From Grifola frondosa (taxonomy: Eukaryota; Basidiomycota; Agaricomycetes; Polyporales; Grifolaceae): a stretch of DNA of 64,000 bases. The position numbers and the translations under genes are program-made. Shown here in pieces: positions 46,899 through 59,497 of this stretch (position 1 is its first letter; every line of letters begins with the position of its first letter). Under the pieces are notes generated by a model that was not told the DNA's origin, did not search any database, and saw only the letters and a program-made list of their open reading frames with translations. The stretch is taken from contig LUGG01000002.1 of the NCBI GenBank assembly GCA_001683735.1, positions 2,480,001 to 2,544,000 on the forward strand, given 5' to 3'.

Positions 46899-47604
46899 TG
46901 CTTCATCGTCGCTATTTGTTGTAGACCGTATTTAGAGAATGTCCTATTTCCTCAGAATGCATGGAGGTCTGGCAAAATGAGAAGGCGGGTCACACAGACC
47001 TAGTCATACAAGATATAATCCTGCATAGTGCCAGATCGCTGATCGCCGATTCAGAGTTGTCTCTGATCGGGTAGAAACATTTTACTAGTTCGAACACAGG
47101 AATTACTTACTCTTTGCAAACATGGCCTTCTATGTGCTTACAATCATGTTCACGGTGATTGATGCCTTGGCGGACAACAGCTCAGACTAGTACCGTAAAT
47201 CGTAAAATGACAGAGAACACAACAATCACCAATATGTGGCACATTGCCGACAAAATCAGCCTCTGTTACCCTCTCCCTTAGAGCAAATATATCGCCTGAC
47301 GAAGATACCATGTACCTCCATCCTGTTCATCTTATGGCTACCCCATCCTATGATCAGTAATATGTCTCAACCTTCTAGCATTATTCACTTAAAAAAAACA
47401 ACCTACTGTATGCATTATGCGTCCCCGCGTAATTTGAGCGATAGTTGCGTTGATCCAATAAATATCTCTTCGTTGCACACCGAGCCGAGAAAGCAGCTGC
47501 GATAATGTGTAATATGGTAATCTAACGTACATTGACCATTCACTTGTCCATATTGTATTAATACATCGTTCAATAGAGAGTCCGAATCTACACCGCTCCC
47601 GCGA
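46899..47604. other. Intergenic, convergent 3' ends
   Basis: About 700 bp of AT-rich DNA between the NAT1 stop and the stop of the minus-strand secreted-protein gene. Contains several AATAAA-like or ATATA runs. No ORF supported. Confidence 0.5.
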
Positions 47605-48789
47605 CTAAAGCGTCGCGGTGATCAAGTTAGATACCTCGGCGGAGTCGGTGGGCAGCGTAGCCGGGGTCGTGACGGTAGCACTAGCGGTCTCAGACGACGG
47701 CGACGAGGGAATGCTGGACGACGCTGATGTCGATGCCACACTCGCGGTGGATGGGGTGGCGGAGGAGCTACCACTGCTCGCGCTCGTCGAGACACCGGCA
47801 ACGGTCGTGGGCGAAGCGCCGACTGTCGTAGACGGCGTGGTGGAGACTGCGGTATCGGTTGGGAACGCAGCATCAGTCGAGGACAGGGAGCTACTTGCGT
47901 TCCTGATGGTGGTATTCGGGCCGGTCGTAGATGCGGTAGAGCTCGCGGTCTCAGAGGCAGTGGCTGAGGGGGTGCCGTCCGACGCGGTCGCGCTCGCGGA
48001 GCTGCCGCTGTCGGTCACTGTGACGGTAACAGTAGACACGACCGTTACAGTCGACGCTCCATTGCTGACGGTGCTGAGTGTGGCCGCTGCAGTCGTCCTC
48101 GCGGAAGTCGTACCTGCGACAGTCGTCGACGTAGAGCCTGTCGGAGTCGAGTCGCCTGCGTCGCTCACCGCGCCCGCGCCAGAGTGGAGAGTGGTGAAGA
48201 TCCGCTGGCGTTTGCGCAGCACCGTAGACGTGCTTGCAGAGTCGATCGACGTGCTCGTGTCGGTGGAAAATGTACTGTTAGGAGGCGTAAGAAAGATGAC
48301 GTCGGTGGAAGAGCTCTCGGATGCCGTAGCAGTGGGGTCCGTCGCGCTTGTGACACCGGTCAAGGATCCAGAGTCTGAACCCGTCAAACCTCCATCTACA
48401 CCCGCATCTTGGAATCTAGCGATAGCGACGCTTTGTGTTTCACAGCCTACGCTTGTCCCTTCCTTATTCACGAGGGGGAGAGCAACACACGTAGTGTTGG
48501 AAGAGCAGGGGGTCAGTTGCCACGCGCCTCCGACACATTGAGCCAACTGCGACGTGACACAGGCCTGTCGGCCCTCTGTGCCACCAAAGTTAGTTGAGAA
48601 ACGCGCGGCTGTATGTTCGGACTCACCGTTACACGGATCTGAGACTTGGAAGGCGGAAAACTGAGCATTCAGTTTCTGAGCATCAAGCGCGTTTTGTCTT
48701 TGATCTGAGGAACTGGTGGGGGCGCCATAGACGGAACCCAGCGACGCAAGAGATGCAAAGATGAAGACAGTCAATGCAGAGCGATTCAT
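47605..48789 (-). CDS. Secreted Ser/Thr-rich protein with a chitin-binding-like (CBM19-type) domain
   Basis: A single uninterrupted 394-codon frame. The N-terminus is a clear signal peptide (SALTVFIFASLASLGSVYGA, cleavage near residue 23). A Cys-containing domain follows (residues about 38-125): LNAQFSAFQVSDPCNGESEH, GRQACVTSQLAQCVGGAWQL, TPCSSNTTCVALPLVNKEGT and a last Cys, six Cys in a CBM19-like pattern. The rest (from about residue 145) is a Ser/Thr/Ala-rich tail suitable for O-mannosylation, like cell-wall or extracellular matrix proteins. No obvious GPI signal, although the tail ends in a mildly hydrophobic LITATL. Likely binds a cell-wall glycan; this is inference. Confidence 0.75.
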   Translation of the reverse strand: MNRSALTVFIFASLASLGSVYGAPTSSSDQRQNALDAQKLNAQFSAFQVSDPCNGESEHTAARFSTNFGGTEGRQACVTSQLAQCVGGAWQLTPCSSNTTCVALPLVNKEGTSVGCETQSVAIARFQDAGVDGGLTGSDSGSLTGVTSATDPTATASESSSTDVIFLTPPNSTFSTDTSTSIDSASTSTVLRKRQRIFTTLHSGAGAVSDAGDSTPTGSTSTTVAGTTSARTTAAATLSTVSNGASTVTVVSTVTVTVTDSGSSASATASDGTPSATASETASSTASTTGPNTTIRNASSSLSSTDAAFPTDTAVSTTPSTTVGASPTTVAGVSTSASSGSSSATPSTASVASTSASSSIPSSPSSETASATVTTPATLPTDSAEVSNLITATL

Positions 48790-49913
48790 GATGACGAAAA
48801 TAAGCGTAACGTTATAGAAAACGATGCAAGATGTGCGTTGGGTTTAAGTAGGACAACAATTCTGTTCGTGCAATGAGCGGGCGGGACCGAGACAAATGCA
48901 AAGCAGACAAAGTAATGGAGGGTTGAGAACCTGTCTCGATGAGTCGCAGAAGGCGATTGGGAAACATAGCGGCCAGAACTGGAGGGTTTATATGTGAGAA
49001 GTGCGGAAAATAGGAGACAATAGGCTGCAAGTATAACACGTCCGGTTTGTGTGATTGAGATGGAATAACGCTTTGGTCAAGCTGAAAACGCCTGCCATTG
49101 TCCTCCACCGGCGTCTGCCGCTTCTGTGCAAGCCGAATTTGCGCCGATCCCACATTTGCCTTTTCAGTGTTCGTTTCTGCACTTCATGGCAAGTTCATGG
49201 AGCTAGTTTTCATAGCCTTTTCTGCCGTATGTTACGGGGATCGTTACGCTTATATCAAATCCACGCGACCTGCGCAACCCGTTGCATATGATCACCAGGT
49301 TCAAAATATCTCCCAAATCATGCAGGTGAAAAGCGCCTCAACCGCATCTACCGATGCTTTTGCTCCACCGCTGCTGCGACCATAGCTCCACTCTGACTTT
49401 GTCCGAAGGCGACAAATGGCGTCGGGAAGGCACTAGAAGCCATCGAGCCCTGCGCAGTTGTATAAGAACGTACCCGGCATTTCCTTGCCCGAGTTGATAC
49501 CTTGTATTCTTGTTGCCAAAACACGGTGAGCAAGCGCATGCGAGAAGCAGTCACAACAAAGGGATTGGCCCTTAGAGCGTGTATGTCCATGCAACAACCA
49601 CGAGAGCGCCGTGCGCAGTTCAGGATCAACCCTTCCGTGTTGCTCATGCAACGATGGATTCAAATGAGGAAGAACCTTGTTTGTTTCGACAAGCTCTATA
49701 CACGACGTCCATCCCTGCATCCCACCTCTGACGCGCCCCAACCAGGCTCCAACCATTAGTGGGGGTGGTTCTTGTGGTGCTCTAAAACCGGAGACGTGAG
49801 TGAACAGTACAAGCACGGCCTGACCTGTGCAAATCTTACTCAAGTGCACTGCGGACAAGAACAAATGCATCCGTCAGCTACCACTGCCATGGAGTAATTG
49901 TAGATAGTGGATA
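48790..49913. other. Intergenic, no supported gene
   Basis: About 1.1 kb. The first part is the promoter of the secreted-protein gene (a TTTAAGTA-like stretch near 48843). Overlapping short ORFs at 49348-49870 on both strands have no recognisable motif. Confidence 0.45.
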
Positions 49914-50240
49914 TTACGCACTCTGGTAATCGATAGTGTACCCGAGGCCGAGGATACCAAGGATACCAAACAAGAGAGGCGCGGGGGACGCGTTCTTGCC
50001 GTTGCAGTAACGCTCCTTAAACCCGCGAGTCGCAGATGCAGGCGCAGGCCCCTTGGGCAGCTTAGAGTAGAAGTTCACCAGCGGTCCAAGACCAGCTCCA
50101 GAGCCGGAGGACTGTCGAATAAAACTCAGCGTCCGCATGCAGCGTGAACGGCAAAAGATACAACTCACGAGGATCGACGGGGTTGCAATTTTTGGTGGCA
50201 CAAGCCCGCCGAGCGAGCGGCGGATGAGGGTGGGCTGCAT
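49914..50240 (-). CDS. ATP17: Mitochondrial F1Fo ATP synthase subunit f
   Basis: Small single-pass Fo subunit at the inner mitochondrial membrane. Two exons: 50169-50240 (MQPTLIRRSLGGLVPPKIAT) and 49914-50111 (SSGSGAGLGPLVNFYSKLPK, GFKERYCNGKNASPAPLLFG, then ILGILGLGYTIDYQS), 89 aa. The VPPKIA and LVNFYSKLPKG blocks and the C-terminal hydrophobic helix match the subunit f family and its usual length. A longer start (MSRTNRAVRRPPH, 50318) is possible; the shorter is chosen because the family begins near the VPPKIA block. Confidence 0.85.
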   Translation of the reverse strand: MQPTLIRRSLGGLVPPKIATPSILVSCIFCRSRCMRTLSFIRQSSGSGAGLGPLVNFYSKLPKGPAPASATRGFKERYCNGKNASPAPLLFGILGILGLGYTIDYQSA

Positions 50241-51477
50241 ACTGGTGAGGAGACGCGATGTGGACAGTCGACGTGCCGTGTGAGGAGGACGACGGACGGC
50301 TCTATTTGTTCTAGACAAACAATTTCAGCACGTGTCCCGCGTTTCTCCGAGACGCGTCTTCTCATCGACGCGTCTCTCTTGGTCGTTTGCCATGGCGTCC
50401 TCCTCATCGCATATTATACTGGCTTGACTAGATGCATTAAGACGTTGATTGATGCTTGCTCGAAAAGGGAAGAGAATCAATTCTGCAAGCAGGAGCCCAG
50501 GTTTCAGGCTTTTGCAACGCGCTTGCATTACAATCCTCGCTCGGTTGCATTTGCTTTCTCTCAAGAGGTACTCATCTCAATCACACCATATCATTGATCT
50601 ATTTGGATTTGCTCTTCACCAAAATCTTTCATGACACTGCTGAAGAAGTTCATCGCAGAGCTATTTTTTCGAGCGCAAATCATTGCGATCGAATTCGGAG
50701 GTCGTGACATCTCAACCCAAATATCTCTCAGGTTGTATCCGCCCGACTCCTCTCGATATTATGGGATGTGCTTGAGAACGCGTTCGGGAGCGCGCATGGA
50801 TACTCAGACATTGTGTCGATCCCCAACTCCTGCAACCCTTTGGCACCTAAAGTGCATGCTCGGGTGATTAAACAGGCTTTTTATCGAAGCTGCCAACTGG
50901 ATCTATGTACGCAGCCCCGATCACCGAGAGGACGAAGTAAGGGAAGTTCGACTAGATTTCGTGGACGTGGATTTCGTGATGTCGATGCTTTTATTTGTCG
51001 TCACAGCCGCCTCTCTGTTCATTAATTTGTACAGGCTTCCCCTACATCGCTCACATGTTGGATCGACCGAGACATTCTCATCCTTGAAATAACGAGTAGT
51101 CTATTCCCCGCTCGCCTCCCCATGGGCAGGGCTCGCTCGTCTTGACATTACTTGCGATCATTGTATTTTTGATCATGTCTCCGAAGAACACGGAAGTGGT
51201 TTATGAGTCCTGCAAAGGGTGCCGTGGCCGTGTATCTGTTGTTCGTAAACGCAGTGCAAACCAATGCTTTCAGTGCACCTCAGAGAATCTTGTCATATCC
51301 ATAAGTAGTTCACTTGGATGGAGAAGCGAAGAGCAAGTCCTAGTGCCAAGGTGCACGCGCGCGGGAGTCGGTGATAATAGCACTTGTTCAGACTCCGATA
51401 GATGTCCGTGTCCAACTCAAAGAGGATTCTGCTAACGACCGCTCTGGCAACCAACACTCACACGTCCATCCTCCAAC
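50241..51477. other. Intergenic, no supported gene
   Basis: About 1.2 kb between divergently read ATP17 and SRP19. It presumably holds the two promoters. Several ORFs under 110 codons on the plus strand overlap in different frames and show no motif. Nothing else seen. Confidence 0.45.
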
Positions 51478-52544
51478 ATGTCTCGTCGAGCAGCAGTGGT
51501 GGAGGAATTTGACGACGATACCGAGCTCCCGCTTCCCAACCGCCCTCTACCCAACACCGGCGGGCGAGGCGCTATCCTCGAAGAGATCTCAGACGACGAA
51601 GACGATGTCCCCACACTCATAGAGCCCACCGCGGGACCCGCATCACCTGCACAACCACAGTTCAGGCCAGGAGGCCCTGGGGCGGATTTGCAGAACACAG
51701 TGACAGATATCACACCGTACAAAAAGTGCGTGTGAGGTCGCCTCGCCCGACCATGGTGTCTGATATTATTCCCCCTTCTTCCGTTCTCCCTGGATTGACC
51801 TGTCAGGTGGACGTGTATCTATCCTATCTACATCGATGCGAAGCGACCGTGCAGCCGGGGTGAGCGTCGCATAGCACGCCCCAAGAGCCTGTGGTGGCCG
51901 CTGAGCAAAGACATTGCGGACGCCACAAATCGCCTCGGGCTCGGAACGCTCCATGAAGTGAACAAGGCTCATCCACGGGACTGGGAGAATCCGGGACGTG
52001 TGCGTGTACAGTGGAAGAAGGACGGGCGACTCGTCAACCCCGCCATAAAAACCAGTACGTTCGCTGCTTCCGTGCTGGTGTCTGCGGAGCGTGTGCTTGA
52101 GGGAGATGATGTGCCCATACGATCTGCGCAGAAAAACAGCTGCTGGAGATGATCTCCTTCCAGATACAATTGCTCAAGCCCGACTACGTGCCCAAACCGC
52201 CGTACACGTCCGAACCATCACCCGCTGCACCTGTTCCGACGAGCGCGAAGGGCAAGCACCCTGCGGCGAAGGCTGGGTCGAAGGCGACGCCTGCGTCAGC
52301 TGCTCTATCTAGTATGGCGGTTCCCCCATCTGCAGGGAAGGGTCACCAGTCCAAGCCGCCCTCCCCACCGACGCCTTATCCCCCGCTTACGAGCAGGATA
52401 TCGCCGTATTCTCCAGCTCTGCCGTCGGGGGTCTTGATCGAGACAGTAAAGGCAGGTATGAATGCGCAAGAGGCTGCACCTGGGATAGGTGGCGGAGGCG
52501 GTGGTGGCAAAGGGAAGAGAAAGGTTGTACGGGTGAGGGGTTGA
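51478..52544 (+). CDS. SEC65: Signal recognition particle subunit SRP19 (Sec65)
   Basis: Binds SRP RNA and helps assemble SRP for ER targeting. Exons 51478-51725, 51807-52054, 52132-52544 with matching phases, 302 aa. The N-terminus is acidic (VVEEFDDDTELPLPNRPLPN, EEISDDEDDVPTL). The SRP19 domain is WTCIYPIYIDAKRPCSRGER, ARPKSLWWPLSKDIADA, VNKAHPRDWENPGRVRVQW and KKQLLEMIS. The C-terminal part is Pro/Ser/Ala-rich and ends in a Gly run and a basic tail (GGGGGGGKGKRKVVRVRG). Longer than animal SRP19, comparable with other fungal forms. Confidence 0.92.
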
Positions 52545-54301
<1,757 letters not shown>

Positions 54302-56791
54302 ACGTCTGACTGTTCATAATCGCTCTCTGCGTAGACAGGTTTCGCCGCCGATATTTGTGATTGGAACCTCAATATCTCATCAGGTTGAATTCCGCGTTCT
54401 TGTACGTACTTAGGTGGCAATAGATATTGAAATTCAAGTGTATTTGTGTCTCGGATCCCTCCACATTTATCAGCACAAACTCTCAATTATGAACGGAATA
54501 GTCCAGAGTCATTAGTAGGCGTGTAGACTCATGTAAGTACATTACATACGCTATGTGCAGTCCCGTGAGGTCGCTTCACGATTGATCGATATTATTATCA
54601 GACACGATCATCTCTCACACCTTTGCCTCCAACCTCCATGTCCACTACCCTGTACGAATCTCTCGCCGTCGAGAAGCTGATTGCGCGTATATCGCTCTCG
54701 AAATTTGCGCCTCGCTTGCCATGCTACCGCCTGTCACTGTAGTTTTGCACGCTGGAAGCCCATCGATCACCATCGCGCGCGTCGCGATCGTTCTCGACCA
54801 GCGTGTCGCCTTGTCTGCATCGTCCTCCCCGTCTTCTCCCTGCCACACGCTGTTGACGTCGAGCACCATACAAGCATCATTACTGATCAGAATTGATAAC
54901 AGCTCGGAAAGCACCCCGCTCCACTCCATGCCGTCAACGAGCTTCTTTCATACGCGTTATCGCTGAAATGTGCACCCCAAAACCCTTCGCGAAGAACTGA
55001 AGACCGCCAGTTGGAGCCCTCTGGTCCCCAAGCTATATAGGAGGCTGCTGGTGTTGTGCAGCAATCTACATCCTCCGCCTTCTTGCTTCTGCTGACTGGA
55101 CCCGCCTTTGGATACACTGTTGCATTGTCGGCGCTTGTGAGCTGACACCTGTTCTATCTGGGCCAACAAACTACCCACCACGTCCTTGCGCTCCATCGAG
55201 GTCCCTGCGCAGTGAATCCAGTCTTTGTCTGGGATCCGGAGGGTGTGAGCACCACCTGCGGCACTCTTGGGCCGGTCTCCCTTATCACTGGGTATCTTCT
55301 ACCGTACCGTGGTCTGCTTCCATGTGACCTGTCCTTTGTCTCGTGCTCCTTCATTCGCGACGCGCAGGAAAGTCGATGTGACAGAAGAAGCATCGCTGCG
55401 CTTCATCGTGACAGCGCTCCGATTCTCTGTCCGGAAATAGCGTCAATCTTTGTCCTCGTTGACTCTACGTGTTGAAGCACAAAGGCATTACCTATGAGTC
55501 CTGAGTGTCTGCGTATATCATGTGAGGTATGACGGTTTATGTCGCATGGTACGTATTGACGTGTGGTCTTCGATTTGACTACTTTGTCACTGCGTCGGAA
55601 GTGTTTCATCAAGGTGAGTGTGAAGATTGTGTGGCAGGAATTCATACGATTCTTATCTCGTGACACTTTCAGGGAACGAAGATGCACCTTCTCTCCTGGT
55701 GTGCGAACAGGCGGTATCATGATGTCCGAAAGACCACGGCAGGTAGATTTCCGTGCACTCAGACGTGATCGAATCATTAATGAGGCCATGTTTTAGGGCA
55801 CGCGGTGCAGGTTTGGTCCGGGGTAACATTTGTTACTGTGTATCAACACCATGTACTGTATATGCATGTCTCTCGGTTTCATGATGACCGTTGTGATGAG
55901 TCTGCAAATGCTGCTGAGGTTTTTACCTTGCTTGTGGATGCCCAGTAGGCGCGTTTAAATCTACAAAAAGGTTTATTTATCGCGCTATTTGTGCTGGCGT
56001 TCAAGCTTCAAAAACAGCCGGGAGCCACATTGTTCCCGTATTTGCTTATCTTTTGACTCTCAGGGTGCTTCTTCAACCTGGAAACCGTTCCACTGATCGC
56101 CCTGCAGGCTTTCAATTACGTCTTGTTTCGCGAAGATGTAAAGTACTTGTTTCCACGGCCCGGATCTTTGGCCAATTGATGTTCACAGCGCAGCAACGGT
56201 CCCTCCGACATCGTTCCGCATACCCTCAACGAAGACTTGTACGTATCATGGCCGAGCTCTTGTATTGTCTTCTGACTTGCCTTCTGCTCAAGATTGGGTT
56301 CGGGCGGTGCGCTGGAGTATTCAATGTGCAGCATTAAGGCTGAAACGGGTGCATTCGGAGGAGCATAGGCTATTGAGTATGGCGTTTACTCGTCATGCTG
56401 ATGTCAAGGGTGCGCCGTCGATGAATTGGGCGTCGAGGTTTGTCCACGTCAGTCTTGTAGACGTTCTGGTTTGTTCGATTGGCGGTATTGATGACTGTTG
56501 AGCAGGGCCTCGGCGATTGCCGGGTGGAACCTGGACTCAATGGATGCGCAGAGGGCTTTGGCTTCGTTGCCTCTTTGGGCGTACCCCTCCAGTTTTCTAA
56601 CTGCTCGTGCTCGAAATGATCGATAGCGGCCTACGTTCATCCTGCCATACAAATCTGGGCTCCTATCCTTCTCATCCTCCCACTCCCCCCTCCCGCTCAG
56701 CCTCTACAACTGATTTTCCCCCCACTCTCTTCCGCCACACCTTCCGGGCTCTCCGTCATATCCTCGTGCTTGACCGCACTCCTAGACGACG
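54302..56791. other. Intergenic, no supported gene
   Basis: About 2.5 kb, the largest empty stretch besides 12.2-14.4 kb. ORFs on both strands stay under 130 codons and have no motif. The segment 54640-55040 looks somewhat coding in two plus-strand frames but I cannot assign it. The last 130 bp (56660-56791) are CT-rich and form the likely promoter of the esterase. Confidence 0.45.
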
Positions 56792-58925
56792 ATGATTGCC
56801 AAAGTCCTTGAACCCGTGCAGGAGCCAGTCGTTCTCCACGAAGAGCTCAAAACCACATTTACTGGCATCGTGCACTCCATATCTACTCCTGAAGCGCCTG
56901 TACATCAGTATCGTGGTATCCAGTATGCTACTATTCCCGCGCGCTTTCGTCAATCCAAACTATGCACTTCGTATCCTCCACAGACCGATGCTACTCGCTA
57001 CGGGTGAGTCCTCTCGCTGCGCTCCGCCGCTATATCCGACTGAGTGGTGTCGCGCAGTCCCATATGTCCTCAACCGCGATTCAAGGGGTTCGAAGAGGAA
57101 ATGTTCGGGCTCACAGAAGAGTGCATCCCAGACCAAGCATTGAAGCAGAGCGAGTTCGATTGTCTCAATCTCAACATCGCCTGTCCTGCGGACGTAACTC
57201 CCGAGTCCCGTCTCCCTGTCATGATGGATCCACGGGTAGGCTTCCTTCTCCACTCTTGAAGCGTGCGCTTTACACAGTCTATTCTTAGCGGCGGAAACAG
57301 CGGTTCTGGTTCCAATTGGATATTTGACGGCGGCGCACTCGTACAAAAGAGTATGCAGATGGGGAAGCCTGTCGTTATGGTGTCGTTCAAGTGAGTGCCC
57401 GGGTTGTTCCGGAGGGTTGTGGATGTTGAAGTTCTCTTTCTCCAAGCTATCGGCTGGGTTTGTTAGGCTTCGCTGCTAGCCCCGCATTGCGCGATGACAA
57501 CAAGGCGGCCGGTGACGAAGGTGTTGGGAACTATGGTATGGCAATAGCTGTCGCTATCAATTGTTTGAATTTAAATTTGTTGACAGGCCTTAGAGACCAA
57601 CGGAAAGCTCTCGAATGGGTGTATTTGTTCATCTCTGAATTTGGCGGAAATCCGTCAAATATTACCCTCTTCGGAGAATCTACGGGAGCGGCGGACATTC
57701 TCTGCCACCTCCATTCATCCGCCAACGAGTTGCACCCGCTATTCCAGCGTGCTATTATCCAAAGCGCAGCCATGGACGTCGAAGTTCCGAATGTACACCA
57801 GGCCGGTTGGCAGCTATCGAAGATCATGTCGGCATTCCGCGTACACACCGTTCAAGATCTGCGACACGTTGATGTGGACAAGCTGGTCACTGTCAGCCCA
57901 AGTTTCAGGGCTACTGACGAGGGGTCTTCTTCCGCAATTCATGGACTGGTTCTCTCGTTCCCGACGAGCAGACTGACTATACTCCTCATCACCGCTCAGA
58001 GGAGCATCTCACCGAGCATATAGCCGCTGAACTGCGCGCATATTCGCATCGACTAAAAACAGCACATATTCGTCCGCACGCAACGCCCCGCTCGCGCTCG
58101 CGGTCTTGCCATCCACGTCCCGCTAGCCTCCAACCAATCGTGATCGGCGACTGCGGCGCGGAGTCCCTGATGTGGTCATTACCAGCGTCCCTGTGGACTG
58201 CGTCCGGCGTTGTGCGCCGCGTGCGCGCGATCTGCCAATCGCTCAGCAAGGCGAACGCCCTCCTGCGTGCATACGAGATCAACTCGTACACGCCCGCCGA
58301 CGAGCTCCCGGAACGTGTTCTCGAGCTCATCAACGATGCGCGCTTCGCGTGGCCGACAGATTGCATCGCCGCGAACCTCAAGCGCGAGCGCGGCGGGCGC
58401 AGCGTGTGGCGGTATGTCTTTGACCAGGAGGGCCCTGCGCGTGGTGTGCCGCATCACGCCGTCGACCTCATCTACCTCTTCGACAACGTGCCGTTGCCCA
58501 CGCTCCCTAGCGCGAGCTCGGAGTCCTCCATGCCGACAGAGTCGGGGGATTGCTGTTTCTACTCGTCAGACGAGGAAGACGACGGGCACTCGGGCTTCGG
58601 TTCCAGCGAGGCGAGGAGCGGGTCGGATTTCATAGACGACTGGGCGATGCCCGTTGTGGACGACTGGACGTATGCGCGCGTGCGCAATGCAGTGCAGGAG
58701 CGCTGGATTTCGTTCGCGAATGGCGAGGCGCCGTGGCAGGAAGACAAGGTCTACGTGTTCGGTCCGGAGGGCGAGGTCGGCGAGCGCTCGATGAGCATCT
58801 TCCAGGGCCGCCGCCGCACGGCGACGTGGAAGGAGGCGCTTGAGCCTCTCGGGATGCACCTTGTGCAGAAGGTCGGGACGGAGCTGTGCAATGGGCCGCC
58901 GCTCAGCTCGAGAGCGCGCTTCTGA
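56792..58925 (+). CDS. Type-B carboxylesterase/lipase family protein, several frame breaks
   Basis: Alpha/beta hydrolase. Exon 1 56792-57003 (ATG, ...APVHQYRGIQYATIPARF), exon 2 57058-57235 (FDCLNLNIACPADV), exon 3 with the oxyanion GGGNSGSGSNW, exon 4 with YRLGLLGFAASPALRDD, exon 5 with LRDQRKALEWVYLFISEFGG and the nucleophile FGESTGAADI (usual GESAGA), catalytic His in GVPHHAVDLIYLF. Stop at 58923-58925. No signal peptide, so probably intracellular. Frame changes are needed near 57225 (WIHGG), at GGGG 57921-57924 and near 58131-58140. An unusual acidic insert (CFYSSDEEDDGHSGFG) follows the His region. Could be a pseudogene or badly sequenced gene. Confidence 0.75.
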
Positions 58926-59497
58926 CCGCCGTGACGAGCGGACGAGTGGTGCTGCAAAATGTGAATACGAACTCTGATCTGCGGATCCTGTTCTCTCTGT
59001 GGGTTTGTTTTGTTGCATGCGAAACACAGGCATTATATCATGGCTGCCATCATCTACTTATCTATTGGTTCATGTCGCATCTTGCTAGCTGTTGTTGTTG
59101 TGGTATCTTGTTACTCTATATACCAGTTGTGTACTCATAGCTAGTTGTTCTGGAGGATTCTGTGTACGCTGCCACTGCAGCTGTTTTGTGGATGGTGACC
59201 ATTCACCCAGTCGAAATATACTTAGACTAATTCATGAGTCGTACGACAATACATACACTTTTAACGTTCCACTGAAGTTGTACGATATCTGGTAGATGGA
59301 GCAGGGAAGGCGGACTTAAAGAGGCGCGTCGCGCCGTTCGCCGATTTGCCACAACGCGTTCGATCCGGCACGTGAAAGCCTCGTGGTTTTTACATTTACA
59401 AGTTTGACGGGTTTATAGCACCAGCGGCCAAAATTTTTTCGATGTTGCGTCTCTTGTCTCGTCCCATTCGCCCTCCATCCTCCCCATTCGCAGATCA
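58926..59497. other. Intergenic
   Basis: About 570 bp: 3' flank of the esterase and promoter of the SHMT gene. Short ORFs only. No TATA box stands out. Confidence 0.45.

Noticed and set aside
47618..48541. 307-codon ORF antisense to the secreted Ser/Thr-rich gene
   Set aside because: It is the complement of a Ser/Thr/Ala-rich repeat-like coding region, which leaves a long open frame by composition. The minus-strand frame has a signal peptide and ordered Cys residues; this one has none.
54640..55110. Possible gene relic upstream of the esterase
   Set aside because: Fragments in several frames look weakly coding, but none has a recognised motif or consistent splicing.
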